From Clostridium sp. Marseille-P2415 (GTDB taxonomy: Bacteria > Bacillota > Clostridia > Lachnospirales > Lachnospiraceae): a stretch of DNA of 64,000 bases. A program made the position numbers and the translations under genes. The notes under the pieces were generated by a model. That model was not told the DNA's origin and did no database searches. It saw only the letters and a program-made list of their open reading frames with translations. Positions 42,210 to 51,967 of this stretch are shown here, piece by piece; the stretch's first letter is position 1, and each line of letters starts with the position of its first letter. The stretch is from contig NZ_LT732526.1 in assembly GCF_900155545.1 (NCBI RefSeq), forward strand, positions 2,844,656 through 2,908,655, in the 5' to 3' direction.

Positions 42210-43406
42210 ATGCAAATGAAACCAACAAAAAAAGCACTTTTAGTCACAACAGTCAGCGGCTTCGTTCCCCAATTTGAAATGTCAAATGTCCATATCCTCC
42301 AAAGCATGGGATATGAAATTCATTATGCAGCTAATTATAATACCCCCTCCTATGGCAAAGATAACCATCGGCTGGATGGAACCGGTATTATTCGGCATCA
42401 GATAGATTTTATCCGAAGTCCCTTTAAGCCCCAAAATATCAAAATCTATAAACAGCTTAAGCAGCTGATGCAGGCGGAACACTTTGACCTTGTCCATTGC
42501 CATACGCCCATGGGCGGAGTCATGGCACGTTTGGCTGCCCATGCGACAAAAACCGCTCCGGTCATTTATACCGCACATGGATTTCACTTTTTTAAGGGAG
42601 CTTCCATCATCAACTGGCTGTGTTACTATCCGATAGAAAAGATTCTCTCACGTTTTACTGATGAACAGATTTGCATTAATAAAGAGGATTATGAACGCGC
42701 AAAAAAACATTTTCACGCAAAACATGTTGATTATATTCCAGGAGTTGGGATAAACATTGAAAAAATTCAGAAAACAGTTGATGTCTCTCGCAAAAAAGAG
42801 GAACTGGGTCTTCCTAAGGATAAAGTAATTCTTCTGTCTTCGGGTGAACTGATAAAACGTAAGAACCATGAAGCAATTATCCGTGCAGTCGCGGAATTAA
42901 AGCAGAAATCTGCTGCCTCTTCAGAACCTTTACCTTTGGACTTTCATTATGTGATATGCGGACATGGAGTATTAGATGGATACCTGCAACAAATAGCTGA
43001 AGAGCTTGAGGTTTCTGATTCTATATCTTTTTTGGGATACCGGGAAGATATGATGGAGATTTTCCAAATTGCAGATATGTTTATTTTCCCTTCATTTCAG
43101 GAGGGGCTTCCCATGGCTTTGCTGGAAGCTATGGCATACGGTCTTCCAGTCATCTGTTCGGATATACGCGGAAGCAGAGATCTGATGGGAAAATGTGCGG
43201 AACAATCATTGGATTATTGTGATGGGGGGATTATGGTAAAACGGACTGATGACATATCAGCATACGGCCAGGCGATTCTACTATTGTTAAAGGATAGGAA
43301 CTTGATGCAGGAAATGGGGAAAAAGAATAGCCATAGGGCGAAAGAATTCAGCGATAAACTTGTAAAAAGTACTATGGAAAAAATATATCGTGGGTTACTG
43401 CCTTAA
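42210..43406 (+). CDS. Family 4 glycosyltransferase (EpsD/CapM-like)
   Basis: A 398-residue GT-B fold enzyme. The N-terminal half has VHCHTPMGGVMARLAA and TAHGFHFFKGAS, typical of EPS-type GT4 enzymes; the C-terminal half has SSGELIKRKNHEAIIRA and the donor-binding EX7E region FPSFQEGLPMALLEAMAYG. It transfers an activated sugar in capsule synthesis. It is the only gene of the second locus on the plus strand and has its own promoter. ATG 42210 and ATG 42216 are both possible after AAAGG. It converges on the Wzz-like gene across a bidirectional terminator. Confidence 0.92.
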   Translation: MQMKPTKKALLVTTVSGFVPQFEMSNVHILQSMGYEIHYAANYNTPSYGKDNHRLDGTGIIRHQIDFIRSPFKPQNIKIYKQLKQLMQAEHFDLVHCHTPMGGVMARLAAHATKTAPVIYTAHGFHFFKGASIINWLCYYPIEKILSRFTDEQICINKEDYERAKKHFHAKHVDYIPGVGINIEKIQKTVDVSRKKEELGLPKDKVILLSSGELIKRKNHEAIIRAVAELKQKSAASSEPLPLDFHYVICGHGVLDGYLQQIAEELEVSDSISFLGYREDMMEIFQIADMFIFPSFQEGLPMALLEAMAYGLPVICSDIRGSRDLMGKCAEQSLDYCDGGIMVKRTDDISAYGQAILLLLKDRNLMQEMGKKNSHRAKEFSDKLVKSTMEKIYRGLLP

Positions 43407-43418
43407 CTTCTTACAGAG

Positions 43419-43490
43419 AAAATCTGGTTCTGTGCTGAATATAAGAAATATATTTCATATCTCTCATATTTGGCACAGAACCGGATTTTT
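43419..43490. terminator. Bidirectional terminator between GT4 and the Wzz-like gene
   Basis: Arms AAATCTGGTTCTGTGC and GCACAGAACCGGATTT pair over 16 bp (one G-T), with A-runs and T-runs outside and an AT-rich paired inner region. It serves both converging genes. Confidence 0.85.
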
Positions 43491-43492
43491 AA

Positions 43493-44866
43493 TTACAGGA
43501 CTATACAGCCAATCACTTTCTTATTCAAGTTATAAACAGCTTCTAATTCCTTCAGGATATCATCATATTTTGAAACTCCGCACTTTTCAATGAGGATAAC
43601 TCCGTCCACCTTTGGAAGTCTTGTTAAAGTTTCCGGACATTTATTCATATCCACAGCCACCTCAAAATGTATATCAGGAAGTTTCTCTTTTAGCTTAGAC
43701 TCAATACTGCTTAAAATATCGCCTTCGGTTGTTCCTGTTAATAAGATTGCCTGACCTTCCTCTGTATAGTTTGCGGTGTTTGCTGCAATTCTTTCATAAA
43801 CAGTTTCATCAGAAATGTATCCTTTTCCCTCCAGCCTGTCTAACCAGCTGTCAATTCCTGAAAAAGCTCTCTTTTTTCTTTCCTTCGTAAAAACACCTAA
43901 GATCTTTATGTCAAAACGATTTTTTAACTCATTTGAAGAAATCACCTTACCGCTCATAAATGCTATGCTGATAAAAAAGACTGTTATAAATCCACCGAGG
44001 ACACCGCCTAAAACACCATATTTGATCCCATTCTTTAATATGTTCATCCTTGATAAGCTTACTGGTTTTTCAGGCTCTTTCAACTCTTCAAGCGCAGCCT
44101 GAGTATCATCAAGACTATTATGCATGGTAGTTAGATTATTAATTCTTTGTTTCTGATTCTCTGCAAGTACCGGATCGGTTACCGTGCTTATATTCTGGTT
44201 CATAACAACCATTTTATGAAGTCCTAAGCTATCTTCAACTTCCGGATACATAGATTTCAAACTGTCTAAAATTATATCTAAAATTTCCTCCGCTCCATCT
44301 TTATCAATATAAGTGCTAGAAATTGTAAGCATATTACCGTCATAATCTGTGGTAACATTAATTAACTCTTTTAAATATTGTGTATCTATCGAATTCTCCT
44401 GTGAAAACTTTAAAAGGCTGTTTCCTTTATCTACCGCAGAAGCATAGGCCTTTAAAACACTATCTGCAGGGTCGACCGCAGTAACCGTCAAACCATTTTC
44501 TGCAGTTTTTTCTTCCATCTTCACAAAAATATCTGTCGTAGCCACCCATTTGTTATAAGGATCAACTTTTAATAAAACAGATTTTTTCTGATAATTTTCT
44601 TCATTTGCAATATTTGCTATAAGATTATTAATATCTCTTTCATAACCAGCTTTCGTCTGTTCATATTCATTTATATCAGCTTCATAATTTTTCTGTATTT
44701 TAGCAATGTACTCTTCATCCTGATGATCAAGAATTCCTTTTCCAAACTTATAGCCCCCCATCAAGGCAGCTATGGCGAGCGCAATAAGTAATACCTGACG
44801 CCACTTATGTAATATAAAAAACAACAGCTCCTTTAAATCAATTTCCTGTTCATATGTATTGTCCAT
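43493..44866 (-). CDS. Wzz-like chain-length determinant with degenerate kinase-like tail
   Basis: A 457-residue polysaccharide copolymerase. The N-terminal membrane helix (about 20-45) follows LKELLFFILHKWRQ; a periplasm-side coiled coil (about 55-260) and a second helix (about 280-305) follow. The C-terminal 130 residues (ILLTGTTEGDILSSIE..., VDGVILIEKCGVSKYDDIL) look like a bacterial tyrosine kinase fold, but the Walker A lysine and Walker motifs are missing. No separate kinase or phosphatase gene is visible. It sets polymer length in Wzy systems. It is the last gene of the operon. Confidence 0.85.
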   Translation of the reverse strand: MDNTYEQEIDLKELLFFILHKWRQVLLIALAIAALMGGYKFGKGILDHQDEEYIAKIQKNYEADINEYEQTKAGYERDINNLIANIANEENYQKKSVLLKVDPYNKWVATTDIFVKMEEKTAENGLTVTAVDPADSVLKAYASAVDKGNSLLKFSQENSIDTQYLKELINVTTDYDGNMLTISSTYIDKDGAEEILDIILDSLKSMYPEVEDSLGLHKMVVMNQNISTVTDPVLAENQKQRINNLTTMHNSLDDTQAALEELKEPEKPVSLSRMNILKNGIKYGVLGGVLGGFITVFFISIAFMSGKVISSNELKNRFDIKILGVFTKERKKRAFSGIDSWLDRLEGKGYISDETVYERIAANTANYTEEGQAILLTGTTEGDILSSIESKLKEKLPDIHFEVAVDMNKCPETLTRLPKVDGVILIEKCGVSKYDDILKELEAVYNLNKKVIGCIVL

Positions 44867-44895
44867 ATTTTCTCCTTATTAAATCCTAACATATT

Positions 44896-46314
44896 TTATC
44901 TTGAGCCTTTACCAGTTAAAACCACCCAAACCGTCAAAATTAAAATCTTTATATCCTTTAAAATTGACCAATCATCTATGTATTGCATATCCAGCTTCAC
45001 GACTTCGTCAAAATCCTTGATATCACTTCTGCCGCTGATCTGCCACAAACCTGTCAAACCAGGCGTCATGCTTAAACGGCATTTATGCTTGGCCTCATAA
45101 CGTTCAAATTCATCAACTGTCGGAGGACGGGTCCCCACCAGGCTCATATCACCTCTTAAGACATTCCAGAATTGTGGTAATTCATCAATACTTGTCTTAC
45201 GAATAAACTTGCCTACCTTTGTTATCCTTGGATCATCTTCCAGTTTGAACATAAGTCCCTTCACTTCATTTTTCTTCATTAATTCCTTTTTTCTTTGTTC
45301 TGCATCCTGATACATGGAACGAAACTTATAGAAAGTGAATTTGCGTCCGTTTTTTCCGACTCGAGTCTGTCCGAAAAATACGGGCCCCGATGAATCCAGC
45401 TTTATTGCAGGGGCAACAAATATTGTGGCAATTGCCAGTATTATGATTCCTATGATACTTCCGATAACATCCAAAATTCTTTTCGCCATCATTTGTCTTG
45501 TGGAAAAGATGTTTCTGGCAAATGTCACTACTGCATACTTACCAACCCGGTTTAAGGTCTTTTTCCCTCCGGATGTAATATTGAAAATATCAATATTTAC
45601 ATCTACGATAACCCCCATCCCTTCCATGTCTGATACCCATTGCTGCAGCATCGAATCAGACATTATAGCTGGATCGTTAATAAATACCTCATCTACGTTA
45701 TGGTGAATAACGTAATCAATTAAGGTTGACTTATCCGCTACAACCGGTAACCCGCATACAGCATTTCCAATGATAGATTTATCTATTAAAACAATTCCTG
45801 TCAGAATACGACTCCATTCGTTGTATTTAATTAAATTTTTGATAACTGTATCGACCTGTTCCGCTGTTGTTACTACAAGTAACCGATTACTATATTTACT
45901 GGTTTTAAAAACTTTTATCATGAACTGTTTAAATGTAATTCTTCCAATAAAAGTCAGTAAAATATTTAAAACAATAAAATAACCATAGACTAATCGAGAA
46001 AGTTCACTGCTTCTATGTATAAGAAATAACGTTACTACCCAGAGAACGGAGAAAATCATCTGAGAACGAATAATAGATACCAGTTCTTCAAAATATCCCC
46101 TTCGGAAGAAATGTCTGGCGAAATTACCAAATATACTAACAAGTCCATAAAGCATGGATATAAGCGCAATCTGCCATAACTGATCACCATTATCATATAT
46201 ACCATAAACCATTCCATAGCGTATTTCAAAGGCTATTCCCAAACTTATCCATAAACAGATGATGTCAGTCAATAATATAAATATATTCTCAATAGCTTTT
46301 CTCTTTTGATACAT
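44896..46314 (-). CDS. Polyprenyl glycosylphosphotransferase (priming enzyme of locus 2)
   Basis: A 472-residue initiating sugar-phosphate transferase. Five N-terminal helices, a central nucleotide-binding-like domain and a catalytic C-terminal domain with GQTRVGKNGRKFTFYKFRSMYQDAEQR, TSIDELPQFWNVLRGDMSLVGTRP and GLTGLWQISGRSDIKDFD are visible. It resembles the other priming enzyme at 14905, so the two loci each start their own polymer. AAGGAG lies seven bases before the ATG. Confidence 0.93.
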   Translation of the reverse strand: MYQKRKAIENIFILLTDIICLWISLGIAFEIRYGMVYGIYDNGDQLWQIALISMLYGLVSIFGNFARHFFRRGYFEELVSIIRSQMIFSVLWVVTLFLIHRSSELSRLVYGYFIVLNILLTFIGRITFKQFMIKVFKTSKYSNRLLVVTTAEQVDTVIKNLIKYNEWSRILTGIVLIDKSIIGNAVCGLPVVADKSTLIDYVIHHNVDEVFINDPAIMSDSMLQQWVSDMEGMGVIVDVNIDIFNITSGGKKTLNRVGKYAVVTFARNIFSTRQMMAKRILDVIGSIIGIIILAIATIFVAPAIKLDSSGPVFFGQTRVGKNGRKFTFYKFRSMYQDAEQRKKELMKKNEVKGLMFKLEDDPRITKVGKFIRKTSIDELPQFWNVLRGDMSLVGTRPPTVDEFERYEAKHKCRLSMTPGLTGLWQISGRSDIKDFDEVVKLDMQYIDDWSILKDIKILILTVWVVLTGKGSR

Positions 46315-46498
46315 TATAAGGCTCCTTAAATTAATGGTAATATATATTGCACCAGATCGCAGGCTTGATGGTTTGCCAGGTACAATAATTCAGCCACTAC
46401 TTTTTTAAATCTCAAATTCTATGATACGAAGGCCGAAATCTTTTCTGCATCTTGAAAATTTCACATTAATAAATCCTTGAAACCAGGGTGTATCGTAT

Positions 46499-47525
46499 AC
46501 TTATCTCACCACAAAACAGGCATGGTATACCGATGTCTTTCGTGTTAAACCGTCGTCAACAAATTTCTTTTAGCACTTCCACTGTTAACCTGACATACAG
46601 GGAAAGAAAAAAGAGTGATAAATCATGGGCAAAGGTCCTTGTTAAACATATTTTCCCTATCATCAAGGAAGAACCTTTATACAATAATAAAAACATCTAG
46701 ACAGAATGCATCGTACAATATCATGTTGGAGCTCTTATCCTCAAGGAACTTCATTACATGACGGATGATGAAATCGTGGAGTTCCTCATGTTTGATATTC
46801 GCTTTCAATACGTACTTCACGCGACAAGCTTTGAGTAACAGCTGCTGAGTGATAAATCCTCAGTCGCTTATGAAACCACTTCTTTACTTACGAGGTTATA
46901 GACGGTAAATATCTTAACCATGATTTTGTGACAGGGCTTACTGGTGAGATGGATTCCTTTATGAAGATTAATTCCAGAATTAAGAGAATGGATTCCCTGA
47001 TGGTTGCAGCCAATATTAAAGCTGAACCGACTGGAGCTGCTATATATCTGTATTTAAAACCTTGTAACATATCTCGTAAGAAAGGGCAGGACGACAAATT
47101 TACCGGAATGGAGCATCATTACGATCCAAGCCAATTGCAACAGAGTCATCTACTACAGCCGGAATCCCGATGTAAAGATAGACTAAAAACCATATCTTCT
47201 AACACAGATGTACTGCCTTCTGCCTGCAACAGCGACTAAGAGAATTATCTGCATAAAAATGAATACCGTTCAAAATCTTTCAACAAACAGCTATCGTGTT
47301 CCTATCTCAGAAATCAATTCCGGGGCTCAGATACAAATACAAAGACAGATGAAGACGGAAGAGTTCACGGAATTAAGTCGGTTCCGAAAAGGAGTGGAAA
47401 CTATACTTTCCACACTCCACAGGAAATATGATGTCGGCCACATGCCAATTCGGGGAACTCTACTTACGAAACATTGGTACAGATTTAAAATCGCAACATT
47501 GAATTTTAGAATATTCAAATATTAG
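46499..47525 (+). pseudogene. IS1182-family transposase remnant
   Basis: Pieces of a transposase are readable across several frames: VFRVKPSS, LKELHYMTDDEIVEFLMFDIRFQY, then TGLTGEMDSFMKINSRIKRMDSL and, at the end, RFRKGVETILSTLHRKYDVGHMPIRG with KIATLNFRIFKY. The frames are interrupted by stops and shifts, and the catalytic middle part is gone. It lies upstream of the priming transferase and is inactive. No terminal repeats were identified. Confidence 0.8.
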
Positions 47526-47867
47526 GATAGCTTAGAACAGAACAGCCAAAACCTGGTAATAGTCTAAAAATTGGTTATAGTAAATCACTGATTTAGTACG
47601 AGAATAACTCCGCATTGACTGCTTTGCGATTTTAACGTGAATTTTTCAATGTACAGAATCTTTTTATATAAAGGTTTTAACCCTCATATTATATTTATAA
47701 ACTATCATGAATTTAATTATAGTATATTTTCTTATATAAAACAATTAGAAGTTTGTTATGCCGGCGTTAAAAAATAAATAAAAGCCAACTCATCCGTAAA
47801 CTCCGATTTTTTCTTTGGAATGACTCTTCCACTTTTCTTCAAATTTTTGATAGTTATGCACATCAGG
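47526..47867. other. Intergenic stretch between two transposase remnants
   Basis: AT-rich sequence with no gene or clear structure, lying between the IS1182-like and IS66 remnants. It may be old insertion-sequence end material. Confidence 0.4.
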
Positions 47868-48540
47868 CTATTGCTCATCAGACATCTCCTTGTTTGGCCG
47901 GTGATCCAGCAGGTAATTTAAATACTTATAGATATTGAGACCGTTTGCCTTAGCCATCTCCACTATACTGTAGACTGTAGCACTGACGGTTGCCCCTTTG
48001 GGAGAATCACTGAATAACCAGTTCTTTCGGCCCAATGTAAAAGGACGAATAGAATTCTCGCTGAGGTTGTTCGAAATGCTACATCTGCCCTCCTCAAGAT
48101 ACGTCTCAAGATAGGCCCTTGTAGATAACCTTCAGCGCCTTCAGGGAATGCCTCTGCATTATATCCGGCCCGTGCTATTCCGTTTGTAATGCGCAGGCAG
48201 GCACCTGCAAGAGATAATTCCATCATAGGCATTCCTGGATTTTGCTCCTGGTATGATTCGGTATAAACAGCAGATGACTCTGAATTGGAAGAAACAGGTT
48301 TCTGCTCAAACTCCAGTTTCACCACTTCCTGTTTTGGAACTTCTTTGTAGGAACGTCGTGTTGCTGCCGGAATATCATAGCTGCCTTTATGACGGAGACG
48401 TTTCACCCAGTTATAAAAAGTACCGGGGTTGATATCGTGGTTTAGACACCACTGCTGATCAGACAGACCACTTTGTCTGCATTCCATAATGAGTCGGTAC
48501 TGTTCGTCAGCAGATACTTTAGTTGCTCGTATGGCATTCC
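47868..48540 (-). pseudogene. IS66-family remnant (tnpA joined to the tail of tnpC)
   Basis: The right part is a TnpA-like protein (IRATKVSADEQYRLIMECRQ, SDQQWCLNHDINPGTFYNWVKRL). From about 48125 leftward another frame gives the tail of IS66 Tnp[41 protein letters not shown] and [20 protein letters not shown], ending at 47868. tnpB and most of tnpC are deleted. The codon where TnpA should start is ATA, so it too is broken. Confidence 0.85.
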
Positions 48541-48710
48541 TCCATAATTTCAATGTAGTAAAATGCTTGCATCCCGCGTTATCTAGCAACACCAATGAAG
48601 TAAAACGCTTGCATTTCTTATCTACAATTATGGAACAAAATCATGGGGTGGCTATCCGTTGATTTAATTTGACACCTCTCTCAAATTTTAGTCGCTTTTC
48701 TTACCGCATA

Positions 48711-50126
48711 CTATCGTCTCCTAAGCTTCGCCTTGAACATATTAAACAGCAAAACGATAGTCTTTGCATTCAGAACAAACAACACCGCAAAGCACACTAT
48801 TGATGTTACATACCTGAGTACTCCATCTATTGTGATCATTAAAACACATTGCCCTGTTAAAATAACCATTGATAGAAGCACCTGCGTAACCTGAACTTCG
48901 AACTGTATATACTTTTGAGAATCGATCATTCTGAACACAAATACAACGAAGTATGCTACAGCTGTAGCTATTACCGCACCCTGAATTCCTATGGTTGGAA
49001 TCAGTATTGTATTTAAAACAATGTTGATCACAGCTGCAATTAATGTAGTTGACATTATACTTACATTCTTTTTTGCCGATGTGTATATAGCTCCAAAGAA
49101 AGCGGCATAAGACTGGAAAATACTTCCCAATAAAAGCAGCGGAACATACTGCCAGCTTTCTACAAAGTTTACACCAACATAAATCTGCATAAATGGCTTA
49201 ATTATAAGAACAATTCCAGATGCAACCATAACCAACATACAATTAAATACTGTGAAGGTTCTGGAATAGAACTTTCCATCTCTCGTTGTATCATATTCGG
49301 AAACAGAAGAGATGATCCAAGCTTGATTGAAAATATTGGTCAGCGTGGTGAGAATCGACGGTATTTTAGATGCAACAGAATAGATTCCAGAAGCTGAGGC
49401 AGAATCAAAATATTCTATCATAATCTTGTCAGATGAATTGATAATCCACCACGAAATGTTATTGAGAATCATCGGTAGTGAATAAATCACCATGTCCTTT
49501 AATAATTTCTTGTTGACACGGTTTTTTTTGCAGCTTCCAAATACATTCCCAAATATACATAATATAATTATCGATCCAACTGTAGAAATAATAATAGCAT
49601 AAAAATATCCTTTCAATCCCAGTTTAACAACAGTCAGAAGCACAATATTGCTTATCATAAGGAACAATGTATATAAAATAGAGTCAATAGCAAAAAGCTT
49701 TGTTTTTCCGATAGCCTTCAAGTAAATAGAAAGTGCATTTCGAACCATATACACAATGGTCAATATCAAGAAATACTGCGTCCATCCATCAATAGCTTTA
49801 TACAGACCAATGAACGGATACAATAGGCAGGTCACAATCGATCCTATGGCAAGAATCAGGATCGTATTCTTTAACACCTCCCCTGATTTATTATTTTTAT
49901 CAAGTACAAATCTTAATGTTGCGTCTTGGATGGAAACTGATACGAAAGGTATAAGCAGATTGGTTCCGGTTATAACCAATTCACTGATACCATATTCTGT
50001 CGTAGTCAAAGCGTTGGTATACAGCGGCATAAGAATGAACACTATAAATTTAGACCCAAGGTTTCCAAGCGCAAATAAGGATGTATTCAATATCAACTGG
50101 AAATATTTATTATCTTTAGATACCAC
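48711..50126 (-). CDS. wzx: Wzx-type polysaccharide flippase
   Basis: A membrane protein of about 471 residues with 12-14 helices and the MATE/Wzx pattern (LFALGNLGSKFIVFILMPLY...TTTEYGISELV). It moves undecaprenyl-linked repeat units across the membrane. I chose GTG 50126, about ten bases after GGAGG; a TTG at 50147 overlaps the ribosome site and is unlikely. It lies between the pyruvyltransferase gene and an IS66 remnant. Confidence 0.9.
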   Translation of the reverse strand: MVSKDNKYFQLILNTSLFALGNLGSKFIVFILMPLYTNALTTTEYGISELVITGTNLLIPFVSVSIQDATLRFVLDKNNKSGEVLKNTILILAIGSIVTCLLYPFIGLYKAIDGWTQYFLILTIVYMVRNALSIYLKAIGKTKLFAIDSILYTLFLMISNIVLLTVVKLGLKGYFYAIIISTVGSIIILCIFGNVFGSCKKNRVNKKLLKDMVIYSLPMILNNISWWIINSSDKIMIEYFDSASASGIYSVASKIPSILTTLTNIFNQAWIISSVSEYDTTRDGKFYSRTFTVFNCMLVMVASGIVLIIKPFMQIYVGVNFVESWQYVPLLLLGSIFQSYAAFFGAIYTSAKKNVSIMSTTLIAAVINIVLNTILIPTIGIQGAVIATAVAYFVVFVFRMIDSQKYIQFEVQVTQVLLSMVILTGQCVLMITIDGVLRYVTSIVCFAVLFVLNAKTIVLLFNMFKAKLRRR

Positions 50127-50165
50127 TATATACTTTCCTCCTGTCAAATAGCCTTCTTAATATGA

Positions 50166-51302
50166 CTATCCCAAGACCAATTCTTTTAGTCCATCTATCC
50201 TCTTGATATATGCATCCATGCCTTCATAGGCTCGCATGATACTATCGTAATTCTGCTCTACTTTAATAAATGCATCTAGGATATCCGTGCTACCTTTCAA
50301 ATGCTTGCTGTCAACAACCGTATATTCCGGCATACCGATGTCCCCTGCAATTCCTCGGGCTTTTACCGAATAACCAAGAGCAATGCACGGAACATGAGTA
50401 CTGTATGCAGAGATGACGGAATGAGTGCGTCCACCGACAAAGTACTTACATTTCGAAATAGCATATCGAATCTGCAAATAAGACATCTTCTCTGAATCTA
50501 ATACATGAACCTTATTTCCATACTTCTTTATGTATTTTGCAATTGACTTCCGATCATCCTGTTCTTTCCAGAACACATGAGGAATAAAGCACACTTCCAT
50601 GCCCTGTGACAGGACATATTCGATGAACTTATTCATATTTTCTTCGAACAAACCATCAGCATCTGTAAAGGGGCTGGAGTTGATACCGACAACCTTTTTG
50701 CCAAAATAATTAGGTAGCGGACACTTTACAGGTTTAAGCGAAAAAGCTGGATCCGGATAAAGATAATTCTTCAATCCGAGATCAGTCATAGTTTTTGCAG
50801 ATATTGTTTCGCGCGTGATAATAAGATCATAGTTTCTTAACCCAGCTACTACCTTATCATCAAGGAATTTTTTCTCCATTGAGACTCCAAAGAGTACTGG
50901 CTTTATACCCTTTTTCCTTGCCTTCTTCGCTATCAGGTTGGGAAGTGCGGAGGCTCCTTTGTAGCAATAGATATCACCGCCAGTTATAAAAATGGCATCC
51001 CCTGGTTTTGCGGTATTTACATAATAGCCACTCATCAGTTCATTATAAAAATATGGCAGCTTCATTTTCTGCAGTACCCTGCACATTAATCTTGCCGTTT
51101 CTACTCCATTATTGTCCTTGGTTTGCTTTAATACTCCGACTTTATTTAATCCCAATTTTAAATCGCCAGCATAGTCATACGGAGAAATGTCAAATAGTAT
51201 TAATTGATCCTTATTTAAATCTAAAATTTTAGCAATGCCCCTCGCTATGCCTTCACAGCCTCGATTCCCGCAGCCTAAATGATATGGTAATAAAACTCTC
51301 AT
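50166..51302 (-). CDS. Polysaccharide pyruvyltransferase family protein
   Basis: A 378-residue protein of the WcaK/CsaB family that adds pyruvate ketals to sugars from phosphoenolpyruvate. It starts MRVLLPYHLGCGNRGCEGIA with the glycine-rich first loop, has AIFITGGDIY, and near the end GGRTHSVISAYSTHVPCIALGYS, a family hallmark. GAGG lies ten bases before the ATG. It pairs with the F420-hydrogenase-beta-like gene in the same operon, as often in gut Firmicutes. The target sugar is unknown. Confidence 0.9.
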   Translation of the reverse strand: MRVLLPYHLGCGNRGCEGIARGIAKILDLNKDQLILFDISPYDYAGDLKLGLNKVGVLKQTKDNNGVETARLMCRVLQKMKLPYFYNELMSGYYVNTAKPGDAIFITGGDIYCYKGASALPNLIAKKARKKGIKPVLFGVSMEKKFLDDKVVAGLRNYDLIITRETISAKTMTDLGLKNYLYPDPAFSLKPVKCPLPNYFGKKVVGINSSPFTDADGLFEENMNKFIEYVLSQGMEVCFIPHVFWKEQDDRKSIAKYIKKYGNKVHVLDSEKMSYLQIRYAISKCKYFVGGRTHSVISAYSTHVPCIALGYSVKARGIAGDIGMPEYTVVDSKHLKGSTDILDAFIKVEQNYDSIMRAYEGMDAYIKRIDGLKELVLG

Positions 51303-51335
51303 TTCATAATGTCCTCATATTTATGTATTTTCAAA

Positions 51336-51962
51336 TTAAATCTCTTCTTTCAGTGGTACAAGCTTCAGCAACTCATCTACATTAGACTCATTGATTTCTA
51401 TCTTGTGCCACCCTTTGATTCGATCAATAACCGCTTGGTCAAATTTAGAATAATCAATCTTCTGTAATTTATTGCACACTTCCTGACTGAATCGGTATTT
51501 GATAATCTTATGACCGGCGTATATCGCATACGGTGGAACCTCACAGCTTACTACAGAACCTGCACCAATCACACATCCCTGATGTAAAATAGCTCCACCA
51601 AGTATTGATGCTCCTTGCCCAAGCCAAACATCATCTTCTACAATGATGCTGGTCTTTTTCTCCCAATCATAATACCGCTCATGATACTCATAAACCTGCC
51701 ATCCCCACGATGAGAAGAAACGATAATTGTGAGGATTTATGATGAACTGAACTCCCGGAGCAATTGAGCAAAAGCTACCGATTTTAACTGTACGAATTGG
51801 ATTGGTACCAAGGTTAATGTTCAGCTCTCCATAGGTTTTCTTTCCTACAGATACCTTCTGCTCATTAAATATAGTATTTGCATTAGTATAATTGTGGGGA
51901 TTATGTTTTCTCCATTTATATCTGATAACAATCCCTCGTATCTTATTCTTTATTCCAAACAA
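51336..51962 (-). CDS. Left-handed beta-helix acyltransferase
   Basis: A 208-residue hexapeptide-repeat protein of the CatB-related O-acetyltransferase group. Visible repeat turns include IGSFCSIAPGVQF, VWLGQGASILGGAIL and CVIGAGSVV. The active His is likely in INPHNYRFF. It would acetylate a sugar of the polymer. The start is TTG, eight bases after GAGG; there is no ATG upstream. It lies between wzy and the pyruvyltransferase gene. Confidence 0.88.
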   Translation of the reverse strand: MFGIKNKIRGIVIRYKWRKHNPHNYTNANTIFNEQKVSVGKKTYGELNINLGTNPIRTVKIGSFCSIAPGVQFIINPHNYRFFSSWGWQVYEYHERYYDWEKKTSIIVEDDVWLGQGASILGGAILHQGCVIGAGSVVSCEVPPYAIYAGHKIIKYRFSQEVCNKLQKIDYSKFDQAVIDRIKGWHKIEINESNVDELLKLVPLKEEI

Positions 51963-51967
51963 CTCTG

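Noticed and set aside
47963-48595. A single 210-codon frame that looks like one gene
   Set aside because: Its right part is IS66 TnpA and its left part is a wrong-frame reading of the TnpC tail; it is a deletion joint, not a gene.
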